Source: Xanthoparmelia taractica (taxonomy: Eukaryota > Ascomycota > Lecanoromycetes > Lecanorales > Parmeliaceae). Taken from it: a stretch of DNA of 64,000 bases. The notes beneath the pieces were generated by a model. That model worked only from the letters and a program-made list of their open reading frames with translations, had not been told where the DNA came from and did not search any database. Location: contig JANQBS010000058.1 in assembly GCA_033085395.1 (NCBI GenBank), positions 62,001-126,000 on the forward strand. The letters are read 5' to 3'. Below are positions 23,666 through 35,100 of the stretch, piece by piece. The first letter of the stretch is position 1. Each line of letters begins with the position of its first letter. Made by a program: the position numbers and the translations under genes.

Positions 23666-23836
23666 TCACACAGCAGAAGGCGGCGTCAATTCAATGTTCG
23701 CTTTTTTTTGCTTCCGACCCACTTCCCATGTCTTGTAAGCCAGTGTTTGGCATGCGGTTTTGAGCACGTAGTAGAGGCCGAGCGCGCCAATGATGACGCA
23801 GACGATGATTATTGCGATGGTGGCATTGCCGTGCAT
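23666..23836 (-). CDS. 56-residue single-pass membrane microprotein
   Basis: An ATG in a good context (ACCATGC) opens a 56-codon frame. Residues about 7-28 form one hydrophobic helix (TIAIIIVCVIIGALGLYYVL); the rest, from KTACQTLAYKTWEVG to the stop, is polar and basic (RKQKKAN). Such a short N-out or tail-in microprotein is easily missed. I do not recognise a family. The composition is clearly not random: the helix is uninterrupted and the flanking charges fit membrane insertion. It may be a real small gene or a chance frame in the upstream region of the neighbouring membrane protein. Confidence 0.45.
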   Translation of the reverse strand: MHGNATIAIIIVCVIIGALGLYYVLKTACQTLAYKTWEVGRKQKKANIELTPPSAV

Positions 23837-24226
23837 GGTGGGTAAGGTATGCAACTGGGTAGGATGTAATTAATTGGGTGACTCAGGGGTTTAGGTAATA
23901 TGTAGCGGTGACTTACTATTGCTAGTGATGGATTGTGGATTTATTGAGAGAGGAGGGATTAATTCTGTTATCGTGGGAGCTGATAGGTACTGGTCAGCGG
24001 TGGGAAGTCTGTCCATGTTGCTAGAAACTCACATCTTGAGCTTGAATGTCTAATGGTAGATGTGATCTAGGGCGGGGCACAATGTCAATGCCAGTGAGGA
24101 TTGAGCAACAATAATGAGTCAGATGTTTGGCATGTAGACAGGTTATGGTGCTTTGTGTTGACATTGATAAGGGCCAAACCAGTGGCAGAAGTCCCTTTGC
24201 GATGATCTGCCTTGTGTTGATATTGA
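23837..24226. other. Intergenic
   Basis: Between the microprotein start and the stop of the THADA/Trm732 gene. Pairs of similar short words (AACATTGATAA/GACTAAGATAA) occur near 24160-24235, without clear meaning. Confidence 0.4.
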
Positions 24227-27200
24227 CTAAGATAAACTCTTCGCCGCGGCAACTTGCCCTGATCCTGAGACTGGCAGGGCAATTTCCTCTAGTATTGATT
24301 CAATGCGATACAGTAGTAGATCATGAAATAACCTTGATCTGCCCAAATCTAGAACTTTCCCCAATAGTCCAACACATACTTGCTCTTTACCCTTTTCCTT
24401 TGAAGACAAATGCAGGCCGCCGCGTGTAATGAGTACCTTCGCTGTTAGTAAGACCCGAGTGAAAAGAGCAAAGACTTCTGGCTTTGACGTCGGGCTCAGC
24501 GCTCCATCTATGCTGTTTTGGATAATCTCAAGGATATGCGTGAGTCCATCCACAGTCCAGGTTACTAATTCTGACGCGAGGTTCGCGAGCCATGCGTCAG
24601 GGTCCAGTTTGATCAAAAGCTCTGCCCAAGCCTCGGCCTCACTAAAGATATCAATATACAAGTTCTGCTTTTCTTCGACAAAAACTACTGTTGACGTTGT
24701 TCGCGCCTCTAGAGAAAGATCGACAACAGGACGGAGGGGCAAAATGGACATGCCCTCCCCAGTCTGAGGTCCATTCTCCTGCATCATAGCTGGGGGAGAG
24801 TCCAGTGCTGAAGCCATACCAGTCAGCCGTCGAACGCTTTCCACGCAGAGCGATATCGAATTTCGATAACCTTCGCACAAGAATTGACGCAATCTTTTTT
24901 TAGCTGCAGGTGGTGATAGCGACACAGTAGTAGTGCCTTTGTCATCAGCAGCAGGGGACGTTGTCATGGAAAGAATAGTCGAGACCACCCTTGCTCCTTG
25001 GTCTCGGACATCTTCGTCGTCATCTACCAGGCTGTCATACAGCGCCAGATAGACTCTGAGAAGCTGAGGATCTGGTGTCGAATACACGCCACGGTCCAAC
25101 AAACTATCGAAAAAGCCTCTTATTGAAAAGACTGATGCTGCCCTAGTACGTAAATCCTGACATCCAAGGTCAGCCAGTCATCCATGCACCAATTTGGATT
25201 GCTTACGGAGTTTTCGCTTCCTGCGTCAGGCAGCAGACGAATCCATGACTGGACTTCATTGTTGGTGATACTAAAGGCGTATCGTTCTCCGAGAGCGTAT
25301 CCCTGCAGAGCGAGGGTATAGTCAGACTGCCGATGATTCTTCGAGGCCCTTAGGACAGTTGTATTTGAGCATTGCGTTATGTCAGAGGCGTGACGAAGCT
25401 CACGAGCAGAGCAGATACGTAGGACGGCCAAGTCGTTCTCATCAGACATATTCTGCAGTGCCATATTCACAACCCGAAGCGCGTCTACGTCGGCTTTCGA
25501 GAGATGACGGAGAGTCTCAGGACTACCATCCCTCTGTGGGCGACATTTCAAAGTATGCACGTAGTTTGCTAGGGTTATACAACGCCTCAAAGGGCGCTTC
25601 TGAAGATCCAAGACGGAACACTTCGCACTAATGTCTTGTTGCATTGCCAGTACCGGCGTCAAGAAAGACTCGGTTTGCTCGCCTACAATGGTCCTCAGTA
25701 TGCAGCAAGTGTAGCACGCAAGTGACTCACTATTTGACATAACTAAGGTAGCAAATAAGTCTGCAAATATGTTTAGGAACGTTGCGGCAGTGATCGGGCA
25801 AGGACTTCGCGTAGCCAAGATTTCAAACGAATCTGCTAATATAGGCGCAATCATTTCATAAGTGTCTTGAATGGCTATTAGCAATTTTATTTAGGCCCAG
25901 AGTAATTGCTTACTTACTTAACAACTCGCCAAACACTGGGGCTTCATTACGAGCAAGTAAGAATCGCAGCCGGAGAAGCCTCCCATGCAACGCGTTAAGA
26001 GATTTCCAGTTGGGCGCAAGCAAGCTCGTGACTTCTTTCACGATGCTTTCCTCATCCACAATTAAGCTCAAGGCTTTTGCAGCTTTCTCCCGAATCGACC
26101 AGTCAGCGGATTCATTGTAGTACCGCAACGCATCAACGAATGAGCCCTGTTGCTGAGATGGTACACCGGACCTTTCGATTACTTCTAGTGCAGGGAACAC
26201 CCTATGAGCTTGCAAAGTCGAATGTAGTTCTTCCCCAGTGATTGGGTCTTGGGTCGGTGTTCGGCGAAGTAGTCTTAGCAGAAGATCTGGTAAGTTAGGA
26301 TACTTTTCGTATGTCAATTGCGAGAATCGACGGTGTGAGCTAGAGGCTTTCGTAGACGAAGTATCAGTGCCACCATTAAGACGCTTCAGCAAAGCTTTGA
26401 ACAGCATCAGTCCACAGTTGCGTATGTTCCATCTAACAACATGTCAGACATCATCGTGTGCTTAGGTAGGAACTCAGGGGGCTCATACATCTGGCTTTCA
26501 AGGCACGCAGCGGCAATATCCAAGGTATCGGCAACAGAAATCTCTGTGCTGGGGCCAAAGCGCGCATCTGTGAAGATGTCTTTGAGGCAGTTTAGCGCGT
26601 GCACTTGCGGAAGTGAACCCAGATCAGCCCCAACAGGTGCATTTGCCAGGTTTTGTAGATCCATAACCACATCGTCGAAGAACTTGTCTCCTGGATAGGC
26701 GGCGAGTACACCAGTGATCATGGCCGGGATACCGGCGGACCTTCTCGTAAGTGACGAGGAATTATCGCGGATGATTTTAAATGTGAGCTACCACCAGTGA
26801 GCTTCCGTGACATGCACTCCAAGCAGGACAAGTCACCTTATACCAGCTCTTAGGATATTCTTGAAACGCTCGTTGAGATGAACGAGCACACATTAGGCAG
26901 CAAGCCGCAAATGTATGCGAGACTGTGGAGAAAGCTCCCCGATGACGCAGCTCAGCCAGCTGGGTGAAAGCTTGTTGTCCGAACATGTAATAGCCTTCAT
27001 ATACGGTGCTCTCACGGAGAGATTGAGGAATGTAGCCGATGTTCGTTACCATTGCATGCATCAATAAACTGAGAAGTCAGCAAATGGCCAGGTTTTGTGG
27101 TACTGCCTTTTAGTCGCACCTTGATTCTCTTAAGGCCCGCCAGCAGAACGAAAGTGTATCTTTGGTTCCTATGTCTTGTTCGATCAAGTCTTCCTCGCTG

Positions 27201-29589
27201 ATGTCATGGCCCTCTGGAGCATCGGAGCAGAGCACATCTTGCACTACGTCCCAGACTCCAGAGCAAATAGAAAATATTCTCTTATCAATGCCTTCCCACT
27301 TACTGGGCGGTGCATCGAGCGAGTCAAAGTAGTCAGTGCGGCTGACTATGTATCTAGATATTCTCAAGTCAGCTTCTGTCGTCCCCGAGTAGAAGGAGGG
27401 CCGCGTTACCTCAACGCAATCAGATGACCATGCAGTGGCATATTGCTGACGGCAAATAGGAGGTCGTTCCTGGCAGTATTGATTTCTTTTTCCAGTATTG
27501 ATATGAGGTGGTCCAGTATCAGATAACGACTCTCATGCCATTCAGCTGGCTTGGCGACAGCACCACTAGTTGTGAACAGGAGATTGTAAAGTCGTCCAAA
27601 CCCATCAGCGTGATCTGCTCGACCTGTGATTCCAGCTCTGCTCTCGGCTTTTTTCAAGTCGCGTAAAATCGCACGATTGGCATTTGGATGGTCATCCTCA
27701 TTATCGGTCTGACACTCGGCCTTTTTGTCAATCAAGTCTGTTTTACCTTTTGTTCCCAGTCTCATTATCGGAATAGAATTTGTCGAGAGATGAAGATCGA
27801 AGACCTTGTTGGCGGATTGGCGGACATCATCAAAGGGGTTTAACAGTAACTCAGTGAGAGGCCTCAGAAAAAGGCCTCTAGGTAGGTATTCATTCAATGC
27901 GCTTAAGTAGTGCACATGGCTTCTCAATAATGTATTGTGAAGAGCAATGGTTTGCTCAGTCAAAAACTCTAATACCTTCAGTGCCGTGATATGGCTTTGA
28001 TATGTTGCTGTTGGGCGCAGCTCTTGAAGTAAAAATACCATGTACCAATTTCGAAAAGCAAGGTGCTCTTCCAGACTATGCGATTCTTCATTCAGCACCT
28101 GCTCGACGGCATTACCTAAGCCCAATGGCCCTTCGCAATCAAATTCTGCAACGAATGGGGTTGCAGTGTATGCATGCTCTCTGGTCAAATTTTCTGACTC
28201 TTGACCGCGCCTTAGCAGGGACAAGGTAGCACCTCGAAGTCTGATACATATCTTCTTCATTAACGCGATGAATTCGTTACGAGGCTTCGCATTGACTTCA
28301 ACATGAAAGAAAGGTATACACTGCTGCAAACGACGTAGTACTCGTCTGGAGAACGGTCTTGCAGAAGCCGAAGAAGAGACCAAGAGAGAAAGAGCGCCAA
28401 TTCTCACACCCGAAGAGGAATGTTCGAGGAGGTTAATCGCGAGACTCTCCAAATCAAGTAAGGTACTTTCCCCTTGACCAAGGTATATCCTGAGACCCGA
28501 GTCTTCAGCTGTTTTCGCGACTAGTAGACAGAGTCGAATGTCTGAAACCGTGCTGGAACCTATGTTTCCACACTGGATTTTCTCAAATGGCAATATTTTT
28601 AAGAAAGCTTCTACGTCAGCAGGGCCCTGGTGGAGCAGACCTGGCAAGATGTGGGTTTCGAATACATCCCAAAGTTCCTGGTGGCACTCTAGAGCTCGCT
28701 TCACCGGGGATATCCATAGTGGTGCGAAACCATCTTTTGAGGCGCGAACAGCGTCGTCCGCATGGCTCTCTTCAAGGGCTTTGAAGAACACGGGCAAGAA
28801 ACGTCCTACAGCAGGAGCGCAATCGGGATACTGTATCCATTCCAATGCACTAAATGCGAATTTGTGTACAGACTGATTGATCTGTTCTTGCTGAGTGTGA
28901 GGATTCTGGCTGTCCGTTCTAAATGACTTCGTCCGAGAGAGTCCTAATTCTTCTGGCCTTTTAATTTGAGCAATTTCGGCAGCACCGATAAGACCTGTGC
29001 TAAGGAAGTGCTCTAATACTTGTATTGCAGGCTTGATACTTGCAAAGTCATCTTGCTTGCGGATGGCTCGAGTAGTAGTACAAGTGGAAGTTCCGAGCAA
29101 CAGGTCTCTATCTATACTTACAGGATGCTTCGAAACGAGATTTGTCAGTGTCAGTAGAAGTCTCCTTAGCGGCTTGGGTTTACTGTTATCTGATTGGGTA
29201 AGGTAGATGTTGAAAGCTCGTGTCCATGTCTCCGTATTGTACGAGAGACGTCGAATATCGTGTTCTGAAGAGGAACTACACTGCTCGAGAAATCCGCAAA
29301 GAGCGCCCAAGGCGGCAGCTCCATGTGTAGGAGAGAGCTTCGGTGAGCTAGCTGTCTGCAAGAGGTGTTGCAGCGTGGACTCAATGCGCCTTGTTGTCGA
29401 TTAGTAGTCTTCTCCGGTCTGTTTGCGAAATCCATACGTAAAGCCATCCTCCTCTAGACTGTCAAATTTATCTGGAATGAGTGCTGTCAAAGATTTGCTC
29501 AATTGACGCAGTGCATCCTCAGATAGTAATGGCTTTTCATTGCTGCCATTGATGAGGCCTCGAGGTTCGCGTTCTTTTTTGAGCTCCAT
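24227..29589 (-). CDS. TRM732: THADA/Trm732-like HEAT-repeat protein (DUF2428)
   Basis: Nine exons (29438-29589, 27410-29389, 27120-27353, 26837-27068, 26489-26787, 25918-26432, 25731-25874, 25207-25682, 24227-25156) join in one frame to 1653 residues, the usual size for the fungal family. The DUF2428 core is intact: EQDIGTKDTLSFCWRALRES, FSTVSHTFAACCLMC, SSLTRRSAGIPAMITGVLAA and WNIRNCGLMLFKALL. Between and after it are alpha-helical HEAT-like segments. In yeast, Trm732 partners Trm7 to 2'-O-methylate position 32 of several tRNA anticodon loops. Exon 1 is followed by an in-frame TAA, which is removed if a 48-base intron (29390-29437: GTATGG, CTAAT branch, AAG acceptor) is spliced. Intron 7 (25683-25730) is also a multiple of three and stop-free, so it could be retained. 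Confidence 0.92.
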
Positions 29590-29823
29590 TGTGTGAATGT
29601 GCAAAAGCCATCACCGATAATCAAGTACCAATTGATACCAATTGGTATCCGAGTAAGATCTCGGCTTCGATTCTAAGATATAATGCACGAAGAGTAATAT
29701 GTGCTGGGGGCGCGGGCTACCCAGTAGTGGAAAGCTTGCTCAGTCACGTGATATCGCGACTGCAGGGTGTTTTTTGAATAATTTTGCTTTATCTATCTAA
29801 TAAGGACGTGACTAGTATTCAAA
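29590..29823. other. Upstream region of the THADA/Trm732 gene
   Basis: Short promoter region. It includes the near-palindromic word ACCAATTGATACCAATTGGT at 29627-29646. No gene is seen. Confidence 0.4.
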
Positions 29824-29951
29824 GGCCCTGTGGTGTAGTGGAATAGATACTGCAAATACCACACAAATAGCCCCGATTCTTGATGATTAGCCTAGCCAGT
29901 ACTACAATTGATTTGATCCGCCAGGGTTCTAACTCGAACCCGGCTGGGCCA
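29824..29951 (+). pseudogene. Broken tRNA-like sequence
   Basis: The 5' end GGCCCTG and the 3' end CTGGGCC plus A pair in six of seven acceptor positions. A D-arm-like part follows (GTGT ... ATAC around AGTGGAATAG). The T-arm looks like TTCGAACC interrupted by six extra bases (GGGTTC, TAACTC, GAACCC), which would destroy the loop. The anticodon region is enlarged by about 65 bases and cannot be assigned. It could be an intron-containing tRNA that has been damaged, and it lies just left of the AT-rich transposon island. Confidence 0.3.
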
Positions 29952-30091
29952 ACGTAATATTAATAGCCAAAGAACATATGAAAGAATCGATTTTTTTGAT
30001 GGTCTGGACCGTCATAGACACCACTCCATCGTACATAGTAGCCGTGATCCACTGCAACGTACGGAATTTGCCAGCGGGGAACCTCGACTCG

Positions 30092-30356
30092 ACAGCGACG
30101 TGTAACGCCGACAATAGACTTTAACTCTCGCTGCTAAGCATATATATCGCTAGCTATAATAAATATCTAGCTTCGAGTAAAATAATAAATAGTTAGATGA
30201 AATAATGAGAGCGTCTTAGCATCGACTCGAATAACTAAAAACTCGATATCGATAAAGAGATGTGGCGATAGCAATAGACCTTAATTCTCGCTATTAAGTA
30301 TACACGTCGTTAGTTATAATATATATATCGCTTCGAGTAAAGTAATAAACGATTAT
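30092..30356. repeat. Diverged tandem direct repeat
   Basis: Two copies of about 106 bases start at 30092 and 30250, 158 bases apart. Both contain the words CTCGCT-x-TTAAG/CTAAG, TATATATCG and CTTCGAGTAAA. The differences between them are largely C/T and G/A, as expected after RIP. Confidence 0.6.
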
Positions 30357-31020
30357 AAGATTATATAGAGAAATACTCGTGCTTATTAATATAATATTCT
30401 TTAAGAGCGACGGACTAAACGAGATAACGCTCTAATTCTAAGGCTTCGTAGATTTCTATAAAGAAATTAGATTAAGTAGAATAACTTAGTATAGGAGAGG
30501 CTTACTAGATATCCTAATAATTTATATATAAGATTCTCTCCTCTCGTTTACTCTCTTATTTATTTACTCGTAGCTCTTTATCTTATATATATTAATAAGA
30601 ATACTATAATTAGTTCGATTAGGGTAATAAAGACTCGCGTATTTAAGTTACTTATTAATTAAAAGGCGGCGAAATGCTTTAAAGATCTTATTTGATGCGT
30701 ATGGGTCGAACACGCGATTAGGTGTAGATAAGAATCGCTATTACTCAAAATTCTCTTTAAATATTACTATTAATCATCCTCTTTAATAAATAGAATATAT
30801 ATCTTACTTAGATTAATAAACGCTATTCTAGGTCTCTTGAGAGAATTAAAAGACTATTAATCTAATTATTTACTTAATCAGGCGTGTTTTAAGAAGAGGA
30901 GATTCTTGAAAAGAGATGAAAGAAAATAGATTATAATTCGGTCTTTTCTTATACTAAATAAGAGTATCTAATATAAAAAAGAATATTAGATATATAGAAA
31001 TAATTAATTCTAGGAATATT

Positions 31021-31254
31021 AGCGTTGCTCGCTAGCTAGAAGCTATCGAAGGTGCTTCTAATTAGCGAGCAACGCTATATATAAATAATTAATCCTAGAT
31101 ACGTCGAGGCAAATATAAATACCCGATCTTATCTTATCTATAAGATAAGATCGGGTACTTAGATCTTTGCGGGTAATATAGATTTAAGTATTTGCGTTGC
31201 TCGTCGACTAAGAGTAGTTATAAAGACTTCTAGCTAGTGAGTAACGCTCTAAAG
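31021..31254. mobile_element. MITE-like palindrome cluster
   Basis: The outer ends are inverted: AGCGTTGCTCGCTAGCTAGA at 31021 matches the reverse complement of the end at 31254 with only two differences, both G/A. The left arm also folds on itself (31021-31033 with 31064-31076). Between the two hairpins lies a perfect 17-base inverted repeat, TACCCGATCTTATCTTA, at 31120-31157 with a 4-base loop. No coding capacity exists in the 234 bases. TA dinucleotides flank the left hairpin, compatible with a Tc1/mariner-type target site, but no longer target duplication is visible. Confidence 0.5.
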
Positions 31255-31316
31255 AATTCTTAGATATAAGAATAAGTATCTCTTTAAGTATTTACCCCCC
31301 TTTATAAAGAGAGTAT

Positions 31317-31341
31317 AAAAAAAAAAAAAAAAAAAAAAAAA
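31317..31341 (+). repeat. Poly(A) tract of 25 bases
   Basis: An uninterrupted run of 25 A follows GAGAGTAT. It may mark the 3' end of a retroposed sequence, or be a simple homopolymer in AT-rich DNA. Confidence 0.8.
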
Positions 31342-31630
31342 GGTCTCTGAGAGATCTTCTCAGACTTAATGTCACGCAGCGACGGCGAGATCTATTAAAT
31401 ATCGCTGCTACGGATTCTCGGCGATAGCTAAAGTATATATTTAACTTCGAGTATATTAAGAAGTATATCTAAATAATAGTAATGAGATTAAAGATTAAAA
31501 AAAAGTTGATTGAGATTTAGAGTTTTTAGCTATTCTTTATTATACGAATAAAACTCGATTTTTAATTATACTCCGCCTCCCGTTAGCAAATAAAAAAAAT
31601 TCTTAACGAGAGAACCGAGTATTCTTCTAG

Positions 31631-31975
31631 ATTCACATCGCCAGCACCACGCTCTTTAATTATACTCCCTATATATAGCGAATAAACTAGCTAAACCGTG
31701 CCAGAAATAGATCTAGAGTCGACTAACTAATAGATCTTAATATATGAGATTAATAGATAATAACTTAATAAGTTTAGAAGAGACGATAGAGCGAGTGAGA
31801 TGAATTCACATCGTTAGTATCACGCTCTATAATTATACTTCCTATATATAGCGAATAAAGCAGCTAAACTATGTTAGAAATATATCTAGAATCGATTAAC
31901 TAATAGATCTTAATATACGAAACTAATAGATAATAACTTAATAAGTCTAAAAGAGTCGAGGGAGAAGTATAATAT
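31631..31975. repeat. Tandem repeat, two copies with 173-base period
   Basis: Copy 1 begins ATTCACATCGCCAGCACCAC at 31631 and copy 2 begins ATTCACATCGTTAGTATCAC at 31804. Both continue with CACGCTCT, a TATATATAGCGAATAAA word, and AATAGATAATAACTTAATAA. Most mismatches are C/T or G/A, so the copies were probably identical before RIP. Confidence 0.75.
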
Positions 31976-32109
31976 AGAGTAAGATATAGTCAAATTTATC
32001 TTCTAAAGAATTATAGACTAATTTCTAATTAGGTCTAGCGTCTAGCTTATTCGATTAAAAACTTCGCCATTAGACGATCTATAATATTCTTTATTTTCTT
32101 AGCGAAGAC

Positions 32110-35100
32110 ACTCTATTTAGATCTTATATTTATATATCTCTTTATAGACCAAGAAATAGACTCACTTAGATAACGGCTAGTATCGTTTATTCGTAGCTTA
32201 ACGAATAGAAAGAGATTCTTTAAAAATCGATCGAAGACTATATAACTCTCGATAGTAAGGCTCGTGATATAATGTACTCGAGATAAAGCCATATAAATAA
32301 GAATAAAGTTAATTCTCTTGATGTCTAAATTAACCACGACCTTGATTAGAGTAAGATCTTAGCTCTTATAAATAATAATTATAAAGGTCAAAGCCAAAGG
32401 AATTTGCGTCCGAGTGTATATACTCTTATTTTAATTCTATTACTACGTTCTAGGGAGTATAAAAACGACGTTTCTCTCATTAATAGAAATAGTCGCTTGT
32501 TCTATATAGTTATCGATCTCAACGAGAACTATTATAAGTATAGTACTAAATAGGTCTTAAACGCCGTCCCCCTAGATAATTGTATATATCGTAGCCATCG
32601 TTTCGTTGACTAGTTCTTCGTTAACGTATAGGTTTTATTAAAGTATAACCTTAGCTCCCTCGAATAGCAGTAGTTCGTTATCGAAATTATTATATTCGTT
32701 CGAGGTCGTCTATTTAGCACCTTTTTTAATATTAATAATCTTAACGTTTATAATCGAACGTTGAAGAGACTTTAAATATAGAAGATTATAGCTATCGACC
32801 TTATGATTCGTAGCATATAGACGAAGGGCGTTATCGAATAACTCTCACTTCGCAATACTAAGACTATCTTTCGTTCGACGAATAAGCGATAGCCAGCTCG
32901 ATAGTGAAATAGATTTCTTACGTAGTTTATTAAGAATATTATGAAATTGAATAGTCTTAGACGAGATTCCTTACTAACGTATAACTTATAAAAGAACGAT
33001 AATTTAATCGATAACTATATATGCTCTAAGACCGACCTTAATATTCTTTCTCTCGATTAATAGAGTGTTATATAAAGTATACGCTATAATAGAAGAAAGT
33101 TATTTAAAGTTATCGTAAAAGAGAATATTTAATTCTTTAAAGAAGTTATCGTGATTATATCTAATCTAACGCAATCGACGATCTATCTAATAGAGAATCT
33201 AAGTATCTATTATTAACTTCTTATTAATAATTAATAGTCAATAGCCTCGAAAGTAGTCTTGTAGCCGTGATACACACTTTATATTTAACTTCTAAAAGTT
33301 CTTCTTTACCGATAGCGAGAGGAGTCGATAAAGAATAGATTTATGAATAATATGTGTAGCGACCCCAGTAAGAGCACCTCTTATAACTAAATTACGTTTT
33401 TCTCGCTGGGCGGCGTGATAAGTTAAATAATTAAAAATTATATTAATAACCCTCGACTTTCTAGTATTAGCCACATCATTAATCTATAAAAGAAGCTACT
33501 TCTCGTAACCTTATAGGAAATAATCGAGCACTCGATCGAAGACGTTTCTCTATTAAGCGTTGAGACTATTAAGATCGCCGGCCTCATCGAGACTAGAAGA
33601 AGATGCCGAGTTATTATTATAAATATTATATACGGTCACAATATACTAAATCGTCTCGTTAATATCGATACTGAAACTTCTCTATAATCAGTCGTGATTT
33701 AAATTCTTAGGTCGGCGTCCTAGATTAGTCTCGATTGAGACGATATTATTATCGTGATATAGGTTGCGGAGAGCCAGCAATTTCTCGTTCTGATAATTAT
33801 AATTAATATTCTTTATATTAAATAGAGTCTCGTTCGAAGAGAGTGAGTTAATAATTAATAAATCGCTTAAAGGGTTCGAAGAATAAGTGTGATGCTGACG
33901 ATAGTAATAATAGACTTTTTCTTAGTCATGAAAGACTCTATTATTATTAATTATTAGATTAAATTTATTAGTCTTTCGAAAGAAATAATAGAGTATAATC
34001 TTCGCTCGATATTATTCTAAGTAATTCGTCTACTAATTCGGACGAGAATATAAATTAAGAGTCTTCGAATTTCGAGTAGGCCGAAAGACCCCGCTATATT
34101 AATTATAGGCTCGCATTATCTACAATAGACTTTCAGACGAAAGAGAATCGACTCGGGCGCAGTATCGTTTAATCCAGGTCTAGTATAGAATAGCTACTAA
34201 ATTGTCTAGATATAGTCTTCTACGCTAAACGTGATTAGATCGAATATCGAGGTCAGTCACCGCATAAGACCCCCTATACAAGTCGAGGCCTAATAGCAGA
34301 TAACACACCTTCTAAGCTAACCAATCACGTTCTAAGATTATTCTATTATATAACTTCGTAATTTAGATAAGTATAAGATCGTTATTCGGAAGGTTATATA
34401 GAATATTCTTTCTTATATTAACTAATTTCTCGGACTTCTTCTTCTCCTTAGACGTATATTTGACTAGATAATAGATCACGCTCTTCTTATTAGTATAGGG
34501 GACGAAGTCGATATTCGATAGTCATGCGAGAATTATAGTAAAGTTATATTTATTAATTAGTGGGTTATTACGAGTCGATTTAAAGGTCTAAAAGACGGGA
34601 TTACTATAATTTCCGATAATAGAGATATCTTATTCAGGTCATGAGAACGCAAATCAATATCTAATCTCCTTAATAATCTTATTTCGTCGATAATAGTACT
34701 AAGTTATATATTTATAATGCTAAACTCGATTAAAAAGCTCGACTAACTTACGAAGAGTATTCTAGCGAGTAATAAAAGAATAACTACACGGATAAATAAC
34801 TATAGAAGATAAATCACCATCGAGATTAATTGTAGTAACTCTAGCCCCTTAATAGTAAAGATACTCGATAACCTATTCGACTTCTGGGGCGTCTCTAATT
34901 CATAAGAAGTCATAAATATAACCGCTTTCTTATATCTGCCACTCAAATCGATATTAATAATTCGAGATATCGAACTTCTTACCTAAAACGCGTTTAAATA
35001 AAAGACGAAATCGTAGATCCAGATATTTAGTAACGATATAAGGATTTTACTAAATAAGACGGAAAGCAATATTGTAACGCTCGGTCTCGATTACGTTAAA

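Noticed and set aside
32110..33474. LTR-retrotransposon origin of the island
   Set aside because: No reverse transcriptase, integrase or protease words were found and the helicase words ALTGVATHII and YMALSRV fit a Helitron instead.
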